Under the pieces are notes generated by a model. The model worked only from the letters and a program-made list of their open reading frames with translations, ran no database searches and was not told the origin of the DNA. The translations under genes were made by a program, and so were the position numbers. Of a DNA stretch of 64,000 nucleotides, positions 53,567 to 64,000 are shown in pieces. This DNA is from Antedon mediterranea (Eukaryota > Echinodermata > Crinoidea > Comatulida > Antedonidae), in assembly GCF_964355755.1 (NCBI RefSeq), contig NC_092674.1, positions 17,746,501 through 17,810,500 on the forward strand, written 5' to 3'. Within the stretch, counting starts at the first letter, position 1; each line of letters begins with the position of its first letter.

Positions 53567-54650
53567 GTAAATCTACTTTTTATGATACAATATTATTTAT
53601 TGTCATTTTAACGAGGTACAAATGAAATTTGGTTAGTTGGTTTAAATGTTGATATACAGAGAATTATTCAATGAATACAACAAAAAAGAGTGTAACCAAT
53701 GAATCTAAAGAGATCTTACGAACTTGTTATTAAATATGTGAATAGAATTAAAAACAAATGATTGTTGGCTGGCAGCATTTAGTGTTTTGATTCAAAGTGA
53801 TCAGTTTAGTTAATCTTAAAGAATTGATTTCGAGAGTGATCAGGATCATAACAAATTTTATTTACAGTTTTTCCTCATTTGTGCTATTATATAAATGTTT
53901 GTAAGTAATTATGCATCTTAGAAATTGTCTGAGATATGTCGATTTTGTCTTCCATTATGCGGAGTCCAAAATCTCTCTCACACGCTCCCCCGAATACTAT
54001 AATATCGGAAAATGCTGGTTACATATGTGTTGAAAAAGCTCAGTCTTCTTATGGTCAAGTACATGTCATGATTTATTGAATGCAAGGATGGCAAACCTTT
54101 TTCTGTTACCTATGTCACTGTAGGTCATGGGACAACTAGAACTGATGTCATTCCTAGATACTTGCAGTTCTTCCATTCTTCATCTTCATTTTTTTTTGGA
54201 ATGATTACTGTTCAAATTAAATGCCTTCAGTTGATTTGGAATTACGTTTTTTAACATGGGTGATGATGTCCATAGCGGATGATAGAAATATATAGTCCAG
54301 TAAAAGTATGATATGCGATACCACAGGTAGGTATTTTTGTTGGATCGCAATACTACGAGAGGCTTTGTTTTGCTATGCCTCCGTTGGAAGGGCATTAAAT
54401 GTACTCCATTGTTACCAGCTATCAAAAAAAGAACAATGCTAGTATAACAACCCACCTTTTATCGACGAATTCTACCCCTACAGTTACGCCCGAGTAGGCC
54501 TGCCTAGCGATTGTTGATATTAAATATTAATAAAAATTCTTTGTTTCCTTTTCGTTATACGGGAGTTTCTCTAGAAAACTTGATATAAATCAAAATAATA
54601 CGATATTGCGTAAAAAGTAATTCTAAATAGGGCCCTATACTAACAAATTG
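53567..54650. other. Gephyrin intron, unassigned
   Basis: No further gephyrin exon, RNA or repeat boundary was recognised. Confidence 0.4.
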
Positions 54651-55179
54651 AATCCGGGACGATTCGGCCCTGAGACGATGCGGCCCGGGACGATTCAGTC
54701 TACTTTTGGTGGGACGATTCGGCCCACTTGGGGCTGAAACATCGCACTTTGTGGGCTGAAACATCTCACTTTAGACCAATTAAGTTTTTAAAGGTGTTTA
54801 ACAAACCATATTTTATTGATATTGACAATTTTGATATAATATATCAAATAAATTACTAAAAAAACATAATTTTATATTCAATTTATTACTTCGAAAACTT
54901 TGTTTATTTTGTGCATTCGCCAAGTGGCCAACAGAGGGCGTAACTTGTTTACATCGTTTGCGTAACTAAAAATTGATCATTTTCAACAATGTTTTCAAAA
55001 TGTTTGCTTTATTGCATCTCTATACCTAGTAGTACTACCCCATAGTCTCTCTGAAAATAAAGTTTGGGGAAAAAAGCTTATTTTATGCTTATAAAATGCG
55101 TATAAAAGCCGATAAATGTAAGTGTGTCGAATCGTCTCAGGGCCGCATCCATAGTCCCGGGCCGAATCGTTCTGCTACC
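54651..55179. mobile_element. Inverted-repeat element (GGGACGATTCGGCCC ends)
   Basis: The left part repeats GGGACGATTCGGCCC, GAGACGATGCGGCCC and GGGACGATTCGGCCCA (54657-54725). The right end (55128-55179) has CGAATCGTCTCAGGGCCGCAT and CCCGGGCCGAATCGTTC inverted. The AT-rich centre has no coding frame. Target duplications were not identified. Confidence 0.5.
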
Positions 55180-55796
55180 TAACGAAGCAGCCAACACCGC
55201 TAATAATACATTCGTTGAGGAAAAAAGGTTTTACTTATGGTAGGCCTATCTAGTACTGCACTTGGGCTATAGATAGGTACTCTGTATGGTGCGTGGTACT
55301 TTATTGGTTTTTTAAAACATTTTTTAACAGACTCTGGCCTTAGCTTAGCTAGCTAGGCTAAATAAAAATATTACTTCTGTATTTTCTATCATTTTTCCCC
55401 TTGATTCATTGATAACAATGTTTTTTTTTGTCTTTTGTGAGATACACTCGCTTCCTTTTCAGTACATACTGTATACAGAGAAAAAAAATATTGTAAACAT
55501 ACTGTATTACAAACGTTTGTTTGCAATCTAAATTGTTCCTTTTGTTCCTTTTCTTATATGCTTTTTAAAAATATATATTAAGTGTCATTCTTACAAATAT
55601 AATAAAATAAGTATGTACACCGTCAATAGTTATACATTATACATAAATAAAAGATAAAAATGTAAAACATACAACTCGGAAGCTACCTTTCTTTCTCTCA
55701 TAGTCAATATCACATTATTATAGAATACTTCTTTTGAAGGATAACTATGGCACGCCAGGATGGACATAACTATGTCAAGTTGACCTCATTGTGTTA
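55180..55796. other. Gephyrin intron, unassigned
   Basis: No gene or repeat structure was recognised. Confidence 0.35.
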
Positions 55797-56013
55797 TAGA
55801 CATCGCTTGTGTTAATTTAACACATCGCTTGTGTTATGGAGACATCGATTGTGTTGAGTTAACACATCGCTCGTGTTATGGAGACATCGCTCGAGTTGAG
55901 TTTGCACATCGCTCGTGTTATGTTGACATCGCTCGTGTTATGTTGACATCGCTCGTGTTATGTTGACATCGCTCCTGTTGAGTTTATACATTGCTCGTGT
56001 TATGTTGACATCG
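55797..56013. repeat. Minisatellite, ACATCGCTCGTGTTATGTTG units
   Basis: About ten imperfect units of about 20 bases. Three consecutive ones (about 55923-55982) are near identical, and the left ones vary (CTTGTG, GGAGAC, GAGTTAAC). Confidence 0.8.
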
Positions 56014-56227
56014 CTTTTTTACACATCAGGCGAAAAAATAGAAATAAAAAACAAATTATCTACCTCAAAAAAAAAACAGTACTTGAAACAAAATTTTATT
56101 TTAAAATTTAGCTTTTTGCTTATTTTATTTGTATTTCCATTGAGATCTAGCGACTGATACCACAACATTAAAAAATTGAAGAAATTTGCCTTGATTTATA
56201 ATGATATAATTGTTTTTGTTGTTGTTA

Positions 56228-56508
56228 GGGTTATCCGCAACTTGTAAAGTTGCGGATAACCCTTGTGATTGTAAATATCTTTTTTATCTTCTTTGTTATT
56301 AGTTATCCGCTTAGTAGCGGATAACTCCTTGTAATTGTCCTGTTACTTTTTTTTTTTTTTAGTTATCCGCATTCAGCGGATAACTCCTTGTAACTGTCCT
56401 GTTTCATCATCTTTTTTTTAGTTATCCGCTTAGTAGCGGATAACTCCTTGTGATTGTAGTGGATCAATATTTTTTTTGGTTATCCGCAACTTAGTTGCAG
56501 GATAACCC
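56228..56508 (-). repeat. Array of five terminal hairpins
   Basis: 56228-56262 (16 bp stem GGGTTATCCGCAACTT, loop GTA), 56301-56326, 56361-56385, 56420-56445 (10 bp stems AGTTATCCGC/GCGGATAACT) and 56478-56508 (13-14 bp, one bulge). Hairpins after the first are 58-60 bases apart. Spacers begin CCTTGTRAYTGT (+ strand reading) and end in T runs. Confidence 0.9.
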
Positions 56509-58320
56509 ATGTGATTGTAAATATCTTTTTTTTTCATCATCATCTTTGTTCTTCTTTCTTTCCCTGATTTTTGTGAGCAGCATATCCCCTATTGCTTGTG
56601 AATATATCTTTTGTATAACTTTGTCATTATATGGACATTTACATGAAGTTGTGCACCTCCATATTTTGAATGACGTCAGAGTTGCGCAACGTGACTTACG
56701 CGCGATTTTATGAATTTCAATGATTGATCATAGGATAAAAAATAAAAGTCATTTTGTATTGACATTTGGTGAATATTTAAGTCATATCAAAGGCAAACTT
56801 TCTATGAATTAAAAATGGCATGTTTCAAAAGAATTTACGCGCGCACGCGCATTTAAAGTTTCAAAATGCGCAAAATTAATTTCTAATCAATTCTACGCTG
56901 ATCATGACATTTTAAGCATGTCAAAAATTCCCGCGCGCGCGAAAAAATGTACGCGTATGGTGCGCACGGAGCATGAAAATCATGTTTTTATCTCTTGAAT
57001 TATGATTTTCCAGCCTTTCCTAGTAGTCCAAGAGCATTAGTTCATAAGTATAGGCAGACCCGGAAATTTCTGGTAACAAGCTAATTTTTTCAGGAAAGGT
57101 CGAAAACTATGATTGGAACATCATACTAAAAGTCCCGAAAAATCCTCCTTGTGCTCTCCGAGAAATCAAAGATGGCGTCCAAAATGGCTGCCATTTTAAA
57201 TTGGTCTATAACTTTGTAACCGCTTGTCGTAGAGTATCGATTTTGGTGTCAAGTAGTTCACAATATATACATTCCTATTTGCTCTAACAGAAAATGTTGT
57301 CAAAAAATGGCCGCTACTACAGTTTCTGGCAGTTTGACCTTTGACCTGGTCTTATCATATCTCGGTAATGGCTTGTCATAGAGAATTAAGATTAGGCCCA
57401 AATTGTTCAGAACATGCATATTTTTATTTGGTGTAATGAAATATTTTATCCCAAAATGACCGGAAGTGAGGTTATTGACCTCTTATTGACCTATTCATAT
57501 CTCTTTACCGTATCTCAAGAAACATTTGTCGTAGAGCATTACTTTTGGTGTCATATTGCTTGGAACATATACATTTCTATTTAGTCTAATACAACAGTTT
57601 GCCCCCAAATGCTCGGAAGTAAGTTAATTTATTGAAAACTTAAAAAATCAAAGAGCTGCATAGGCAGAGGATATGAATAATGTAGGTAAAATAAAAATCA
57701 AAGTTTTAACTCTGCCTTAAAACATGTTTTGGGCATAGCACATCATCAGGTAAAGTGAATTGTTACAAAAAGAAAATATAAAGTCAATAAATTACAAAGA
57801 ATAACTGTCAGGGGCTAATCAAAGTTGGTTAAGTGAAACAAAAGACAATTGGCAAATACCTATGTACACAGCACATATCCGACCATTTTATATGCAACTT
57901 TGAGTTGCGTGCAAAAGCGACTCTATTGCTCACTATGTCGGTCGGTAAACACTAACTCATATTCATATTTTTTCGTTATTTTGACACTGGATGTTATTTA
58001 ATACTTGGAGGAAAATATAAATGTTTTTAAAAATGTGAACATTTTTAAACATTTTCAGCAATTTCAGTTGGGCGGTCAGTAAACAATAACTCAAATTTAC
58101 GCACGCGACTGCAGCCATGTATATGGCCTTGTTGACTTTGTAAAAATAATGCATTTTGAAACATTCCTTGCTTTAAATGTTCGTTGTATGGCTTATTTAT
58201 GATAAAAAGAGAATATACCCTAGGTATTTCACGTCAAACGCTCTTTACTCGGCATGCATAGACTTTCTTTTCCAGATACAGATTTTATTTGGTCCTTGCT
58301 GAAATCTATGAAAAATAGAT

Positions 58321-58393
58321 TGGAATACCCGGGCAATGATCCCGGTACCTCTCACATGCTAAGTGAGAGCTCTACCATTTGAGCTAGTCCCCC
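58321..58393 (-). tRNA. tRNA-Ala (AGC)-like gene
   Basis: A full 73-base cloverleaf: acceptor GGGGGAC/GTATTCC with the Ala-type G3-U70 pair, a second G-U pair and one mismatch (G5-A68); D arm GCTC-AAATGGTA-GAGC; anticodon arm CTCAC-TTAGCAT-GTGAG with anticodon AGC; T arm CCGGG-ATCATTG-CCCGG; discriminator A. Metazoan tRNA-Ala commonly has an ATCGATG T loop, so the B box is slightly altered. It lies inside a foldback element, so it may be a captured or decayed gene. Confidence 0.65.
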
Positions 58394-58756
58394 AGTTACA
58401 TATTTAACTGTTTAAAGATGAAAAAAGTATCGCCATATGCCCTATGATTTATTAAATATTAAAAATATGCAAAATAAAGGGTCTTTAAATCACTTCAACA
58501 TTGATCAGCAGCATTCTGTTACAGTCATTCATCATCTGATGTTGCATCTTCAACATCTTGGTGTTTCACATCATTATCATCATGTTCATCTTTATGGGTG
58601 GTGTTGCATGTTTGCCCAAAAGTTATGAGGTTAGAGAGAACATTCAAGAGTGCATTCTCTTTTAAAACAAGGAATTACCTGAGTTTCATGTTTCAAAATG
58701 CATTATTTTTACAAATAAAATGGTCTTTAACATTAGGTTTTTGACAATCCGGAGTA

Positions 58757-59062
58757 TAATATATAATAATACCACATTTATATAGCGGCCTTTTCATGAG
58801 TAATCATGCTCAAAGGCGCTTTACAAGCATTATTACCCCAGTATTTTTTGGGATCAAACACGTATGGAAACATACTCCCATAATGCAGCCGGTAACCAGC
58901 GCAAAGTTGTGTCTAGATCTAACTGGGTACCCATTTATACACTTGGGTGGAGAGAGGCAACGTAAGTAAAGTATCTTGCCTACGGATACAAGCATGAATG
59001 CGGCGAGAGTTGGATTCGAACCTAGGTCTGACGATCGGTAGTCCAACGTCCAACACTGCGCC
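58757..59062 (-). mobile_element. tRNA-derived SINE
   Basis: Minus strand head TGGCGCAGTGTTGGACGTTG...GGTTCGAATCCAACTC (tRNA-like B box), a body with ACCCATTTATACACTTGG (complement), and an end AAGCGCCTTTGAGCATGA...CCGCTATATAAATGTGG followed by a TTA-rich tail. Its head abuts the AAAT tail of the neighbouring LINE. Confidence 0.7.
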
Positions 59063-59063
59063 A

Positions 59064-59715
59064 TATTTATTTATTTATTTATTCATTTCCCAACCAACAG
59101 TGAGCTCATGGTTCACCACTTACAGGAGGGAACACAGACAAACACGTACATATACAATAACAAACATTAAACTAAACTACTAACAATGTTACGAAACTTA
59201 CGGAAATTATTACTAAAAATATCTAACTCAGGGTTTCTTAAAGTAAAAGAATTGTAAGTTTGACTTAATCTACTAATAAAACCATTTTTTAAAACATTTA
59301 CTCTACTAAAAGGAATATGAAAAGTAGTATTTCTTCTAAGACGACGACTAGGGACTCTAAGATAAAAATTGCAAACTAAGTTACAGTCAAATAAAGAGTT
59401 AATACATTTATACAAAAAAACAAGATCAAAAAAGGTTCTATGAGACTCAGGAGATCGGACATGGAAATGAAAGTCAGGATTCTGGTTGTGGCTGATGTAG
59501 CGTAAAAAACGGTTATGCAGACGCTGAATGCGCGTAGACTGAGTTTTCGAAATAGAATTAAAAATAACAGAACTGAAGTTGAGAATGGGATGGATAATTG
59601 AATAATAAAGTATGCCATGTACATAGTGTTCCCTGCCAATTGAGCATTTCCATGCGAAATGTATATGACCTGAACATTTCATTCTCACACTCACAGTATC
59701 ATAAAGTCTATACAT
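59064..59715 (-). pseudogene. LINE ORF2 C-terminus and 3' end (jockey/CR1-like)
   Basis: The 182-codon frame contains YYSIIHPILNFSSVIFNS, STRIQRLHNRFLRYIS, FFDLVFLYKCINSLFD, LRVPSRRLRRNTTFHIPF and GFISRLSQTYNSF, the region downstream of the RT palm in jockey/CR1-like elements. A short 3' untranslated part ends in (AAAT)n at 59064-59090. RT catalytic motifs lie upstream and are missing (5' truncation, usual for LINEs). Confidence 0.8.
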
Positions 59716-61770
59716 TTCCTAAATTACATAAAATTTCTACTTCTCTGAACAAAAATAATTATCATAATTTCTATAATAAATAATAAAAATAATGACGTGA
59801 TTTCAACAAAAGCACTAATTCGCGTATGTACTGTAATGCGAGTTACAGACGAATAACGCATTTAAAATGTATTCATGACATCTACATATAGGTGACATTT
59901 TGTAGCAATAACTTTTCAACCATAACTAGTATGATAATTTCAATTAACGTGTCCCATGATATTCTTTGTTCTATCGAAGTTAAATAAATGATTATTTTGG
60001 TTTTTTTCTTGTATAGTTCATACCCTTACAGGAAAATTTATCCTCAAGGTTACCTGATGATGTGCTATGCCCAGAACATGTTTTAAGGCAGAGTTAAAAT
60101 TTCGATTTTTTCTACAGTATTCATATCCTCTGCCTATGTAGCTCTTTGATTTTTAAAGTTTTCAATAAATTAACTTACTTTCGAGCATTTTAGGGCAAAC
60201 TGTTGTATTAGACTAAATAGAAATGTATATCTTCCAAACAATTTGACACCAAAAGTAATGCTCTACGACAAATATTTCTTGAGATACGGTAAAGAGATAT
60301 GAATAGGTCAATAAGAGGTCAATAACCTCACTTCCGGTCATTTTGGGATAAAATATTTCATTACACCAAATAAAAATATGCATGTTCTGAACAATTTGGG
60401 CCTAATCTTAATTCTCTATGACAAGCCATTACCGAGATATGATAAGACCAGGTCAAAGGTCAAACTGCCAGAAACTGTAGTAGCGGCCATTTTTTGACAA
60501 CATTTTCTGTTAGAGCAAATAGGAATGTATATATTGTGAACTATTTGACACCAAAATCGATACTCTACGACAAGCGGTTACAAAGTTATAGACCAATTTA
60601 AAATGGCAGCCATTTTGGACGCCATCTTGGATTTCTCGGAGAGCACAAGGAGGATTTTTCGGGACTTTTAGTATGATGTTCCAATCATAGTTCTCGACCT
60701 TTCCTGAAAAAATTAGCTTGTTACCAGAAATTTCCGGGTCAAACCCTAATGCTCTTGGACTATAGTCATTTTAAAAAAGATTGACATCATTTCAAATTAA
60801 AATGACGTCATACGAACACGTTGATTTATACCATTTGCGCGCGTTGTAGTTGAAAAAGTTATAAATATTGTCAAAATAATGCCAATTTTGAATCTATTAT
60901 AGCTCCTCAGGATCATCCATGACCCCCAATTTTTTAAATTTAATATGTAAGCAGATATGTTGTAGATATGAATTCATGCAGAATATTTACCCCTCGGATG
61001 TTATGACGTCATCGTATGGCCCGGAGGCCACACAAATGTAAAATATTGGATTTTTGACTGTTTCGTTATTGCTCATTACATTAAATAGAGCGCATATCGC
61101 TTATACGTATTCCATTTCCTCATATATTCTAATACTGTCTAGGTCGATCAACTATCTTTCGCATGAGTTAAAAATATTTTAATTTTTATGACGTCATCAT
61201 GTCTAAAAATATAAATAATTTTGGTCACTTATTTTTATCTTTACAGTAAATTTCAATCGGTTATAGTGATAATCATTATTAACGCTTTCTGGAGGCTATT
61301 GGATTTTAGATACGAATTCATGTGAATATTTTGTCAATCAGTTGTTGTGACGTCATCATATGGCCAGTTGAATTCAAAAAGTCATATTTTCACCTCTTGC
61401 ATAAAAGTTCATTGCGTTTAAACGAGAGCGCATCTCACTTTTACATGCCCAAAATTCTTAAAATTTGTTTTAATGTAATTATTTAGATAATTATCTTCTA
61501 AAATTGTTATCTTTATATGTCAATTTGATGATGTCATCGTGTTAATAATTGGATTTAAAAGATGGGTCTCGTAATTTCGTCTATGCTACACTGTATATAA
61601 CATATACAGTGTATTCTGTAAATACTGTAACATGATGTATGCTACAAAATAGCACTGTAAAGATATTTATTACATGTCATAGGATGGCATAATAATTGTC
61701 GAGGTTCATATAGTTTAAAGTATGTGCATGTTGCGTATGCGCGGATAACCCGAACTCGTCAAAGTGACGT

Positions 61771-64000
61771 TCGTTGCGGATAACTCCTTGTGATTGTACG
61801 AAATCAATATCTTTTTTTTAGTTATCCGCATAGTAGCGGATAACTCCTTGTAACTGTCTTGTTTCATCATCTTTTTTGTTGGTTATCCGCAACTTACAGT
61901 TGCGGATAACCCTTGTGATTGTAAATATCTTTTTTTTCATCTTCTTCTTTGTTATGATTGTAAATATCTTTTTTTTCATTAGTTATCCGCTTAGTAGCGG
62001 ATAACTCCTTGTGATTGTAGTGGATCAATATTTTTTTTTTTTAGTTATCCGCTTAGTAGCGGATAACTCCTTGTGATTGTAGTGGATCAATATTTTTTTT
62101 TTTTTTTCTGTATTATTCTTATTTCTTTCCCATTTTTTTGTGAGTCACGTTTCTCTAAAATGTGTAAACATAACATTTTATAACTTTGACAACATGTGGG
62201 CATTTACGTGAAGTTGTGCATCTCCTATTTTGAATGACGTCAGAGTTGCGCAACGTGACTTGCGTGCGATTTTATGATTTTTTATGATTGATCATAGACT
62301 AAAAACCAAGCATAAATTTGTTTTGACACTTCGTGAAAATTTAAGTCATATCAAGGGCAAACTTTTTGTGGATTAAAAATGCCATGTTTTACAAGACGTT
62401 ACGCGCGCACGCGCATTTCTCCTCTAGTTTTGTGTCTCGCGTATCTCAAAAACGTGTAAACATAACATTTCATAACTTTGTCAACATATGGGCATTCACG
62501 TGAAGTTGTGCACCTCCTATTGTGAATGACGTCAGAAATGCGCAACGTGACTTGCGCGCGATTTTATTAATTTCGCGTATTTAACATTGATTTAAAACCA
62601 TATAACAATTTAAATTGAAACTTAGCAAAAGTTTAATTTATATCATGCGCTAACTTTCTGTGGAAAAAAAATTGCGTGTTTTACACAAAGTTACGCGCGC
62701 ACGCGCATTTAAAATTCAAAAAGCGCAAAATTAATTTTTAATCAACTTTCTACGCTGATCATGACATTTTGAGCATGTCAAAATTTCCCACGCGCGCGAA
62801 CAAGTTCATGCGCGTGGTGCGCACGTAGCGCTAAAAGTTTTTTTTTATTATTCAATTATGTTTTTCCAGCCTTTTATAGTAATTTTACCAATTTTAAAAC
62901 AATTTCGACTTACAATTACGTCATACGGGCACGTTGAATTGGATACTTTACGTGCGTTTTTTATGAAAAAGTTAAAAAAATTGTCAAAATTATGCCTTTT
63001 TTTAAACAATCATAGATTCTAAACAACGTGGTGAACTTTTTTTTAATTACATATTCTGGAAGTTGATGAGTTGTAGAAATCGGATCATGAATCAATATGG
63101 CTAACCGGACATTGTGACGTCATCTTATGGCCACACGAATGTAAAATATATGATTTTTGTCTCTTTCGTTTATTGCTCATCACATTAAATTGAGCGCATC
63201 ACGCTTATCTGTATTCCTTTTTCTCCGAGATTTTAATATTATCTAGGTCAATCAAATATCTTACGCATGAGTTAAAAATATTTTAATTTTTATGACGTCA
63301 TCATGCCTAAAAATTTTAATTAACAGCGTCATTAATTTCATCTTTACAGTAAATTTTAATCTGTTATAGCTCGTAAGAATAAAATGTGATAATCACGATT
63401 AAAACGTTTTCAGGAAGCTATGGGATTGTAGATTCGAAATCATGTGAACTTTTCCAGAAAACGTTTTAATCGTGATTATCACATTTTATTCTGATGAGCT
63501 ATAACAGATTAAAATTTACTGTAAAGATAAATATAAGTGACCCACGTTATTTACATTTTTAGACATGATGACGTCATAAAAATTTTAAAAATTTTTACTC
63601 ATGCGTAAGATAGTTGATTGACCTAGAAAATTTCAAAATCTGGGTTAAAATGGAATACGGATAAGTGGAGAGGCGCTCTATTAAATGAGATGCGCTATGA
63701 AGAAAGATACAAAAATCCTATATTTTATATTCGCGTGGCCATACGTTGACGTCACAATGTCCGGTTTGCCATATCAATGCATGATTCCTTATCTACAACT
63801 TATCATCTTCCTGGATATGTAATTTAAACAAAGTTCACCTCGTAGTTTAGAATCTATGATTGTTTAAAAAAAGGTATAATTTTGACAAATTGTTGAACTT
63901 TTTCCTCAAAAACGCACATACATTATCCAATTCGACGTGCCCGTATGACGTAATTTGAAGTCGAAATTGTTTCAAAGTTGGTAAAATTACTATAAAAGGC
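61771..64000 (-). repeat. Next minus-strand hairpin-family element (runs off the window)
   Basis: Terminal hairpins at 61820-62068 are followed (leftward reading reversed) by two partial 3' bodies joined at about 62415 (GCGCATTTCTCCTCTAG): a 62140-62415 piece and a continuous body from 62420 to the window edge. At about 63450-63455 the orientation flips: 63456-64000 repeats on the + strand what 62880-63450 carries on the minus strand, forming a large inverted repeat. Confidence 0.75.
61820..62068 (-). repeat. Array of four terminal hairpins
   Basis: 61820-61845, 61981-62006, 62043-62068 (10 bp stems AGTTATCCGC/GCGGATAACT) and 61881-61911 (14 bp stem GGTTATCCGCAACT, loop TAC). Spacers again begin CCTTGTGATTGTA or CCTTGTAACTGTC. 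A single unpaired GCGGATAACT arm with the same spacer precedes them at about 61777-61790. Confidence 0.9.

Larger units (their letters stand above)
57024..60762. mobile_element. Foldback DNA element with about 720 bp inverted arms
   Basis: Arms 57024-57754 and 60050-60762 are near-perfect complements, from TAGTCCAAGAGCATTAG at the outer ends to CATCATCAGGTAA. TAG flanks both sides (57021-57023, 60763-60765), and joining the flanks restores CCTTTCCTAGTCATTTT of the hairpin-family element. The 2.3 kb centre carries a tRNA-Ala-like gene, a SINE and a LINE end on the minus strand. No transposase is present. Confidence 0.85.
56228..61770 (-). repeat. Minus-strand hairpin-family element, interrupted
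   Basis: Reading right to left: 5' end near 61735-61770 (CACTTTGACGAGTTCGGG, TTATCCGCGC; the ACTAGA start is missing), body 61734-60763, interruption by the foldback element 57024-60762, body continuing 57023-56530, and terminal hairpins 56508-56228. Body words match the + strand units (CCATACGATGACGTCATAAC at about 61000-61020; GCGCGCGGGAATTTTTGACA). Confidence 0.8.

Noticed and set aside
56228-62068. CRISPR array
   Set aside because: Repeat-spacer rhythm is suggestive, but the spacers are conserved in sequence, the context is a eukaryotic intron, and no cas gene exists. The hairpins are terminal parts of mobile elements.
53567-64000. A further gephyrin exon
   Set aside because: I looked for the next expected G-domain segment behind plausible acceptors (for example near 60040) and found no matching codons.

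Overview
This is a eukaryotic window, most likely from a marine deuterostome invertebrate (echinoderm or hemichordate; this is inference). Reasons: a host gene split into short exons with GT..AG introns of 0.4 to 31 kb; Penelope, CR1/jockey-like, Ty3/gypsy, CACTA-like and Mutator-like remains plus tRNA-derived SINEs; and a heavy excess of the palindrome TAGGCCTA in unique intron DNA. The only host protein gene I recognise is on the + strand: four consecutive exons (9366-9426, 9860-9949, 22557-22651, 53500-53566) of the MogA-like molybdopterin adenylyltransferase (G) domain of gephyrin. Their phases join correctly. Everything from about 9.4 kb to the right edge is therefore gephyrin intron apart from these exons, and the introns are packed with nested mobile elements.

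Layout. 0-8.5 kb: a LINE 3' fragment, a decayed Ty3/gypsy pol on the minus strand, a TA-flanked element and a second gypsy RT scrap. 9.4-22.7 kb: gephyrin exons and an intron holding two Mutator-like elements (13010-16449 and 18963-21026, with 10 and 11 bp target duplications), several copies of a TA-flanked MITE family, and inverted repeats. 22.7-24.3 kb: a foldback element that begins a few bases after a gephyrin 5' splice site. 24.3-27.5 kb: mostly unique intron. 27.6-37.1 kb: an intron-containing CACTA/Tnp2-like transposase pseudogene (+ strand), cut in two by a minus-strand block of a Penelope-like element with a well-formed hammerhead ribozyme and pieces of two LINEs, one with a PHD-esterase-CCHC ORF1. 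37.7-39.6 kb: MITE and LINE scraps. 39.6-47.35 kb: a head-to-tail array of about 1.5 kb non-coding elements. 48.5-53.0 kb: a second Penelope-like element with inverted flanks and hammerhead-like cores, then a SINE inserted in a tRNA-like sequence. 53.5 kb: gephyrin exon. 54.6-56.0 kb: an inverted-repeat element and a minisatellite. 56.2-64.0 kb: minus-strand copies of the same 1.5 kb family, interrupted by a 3.7 kb foldback element that carries a tRNA-Ala-like gene, a SINE and a LINE end.

The most unusual signal is the non-coding family at 39630-47350, 56228-64000 and in scattered copies. Each copy starts with ACTAGA and a small hairpin, then a GTTATCCGC word. Complete copies end in one or more hairpins whose arms are that same word and its complement. 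In a divergent subfamily both the 5' word and the 3' hairpin have changed together (TTATATGC). The order of 5' ends and 3' hairpins in the array is nested, and one copy has an exact 11 bp target duplication inside the tail of another, so the apparent tandem array is at least partly built by self-insertion. No encoded protein was seen for this family. I could not run searches, so family names for mobile elements rest on recognised motifs only.
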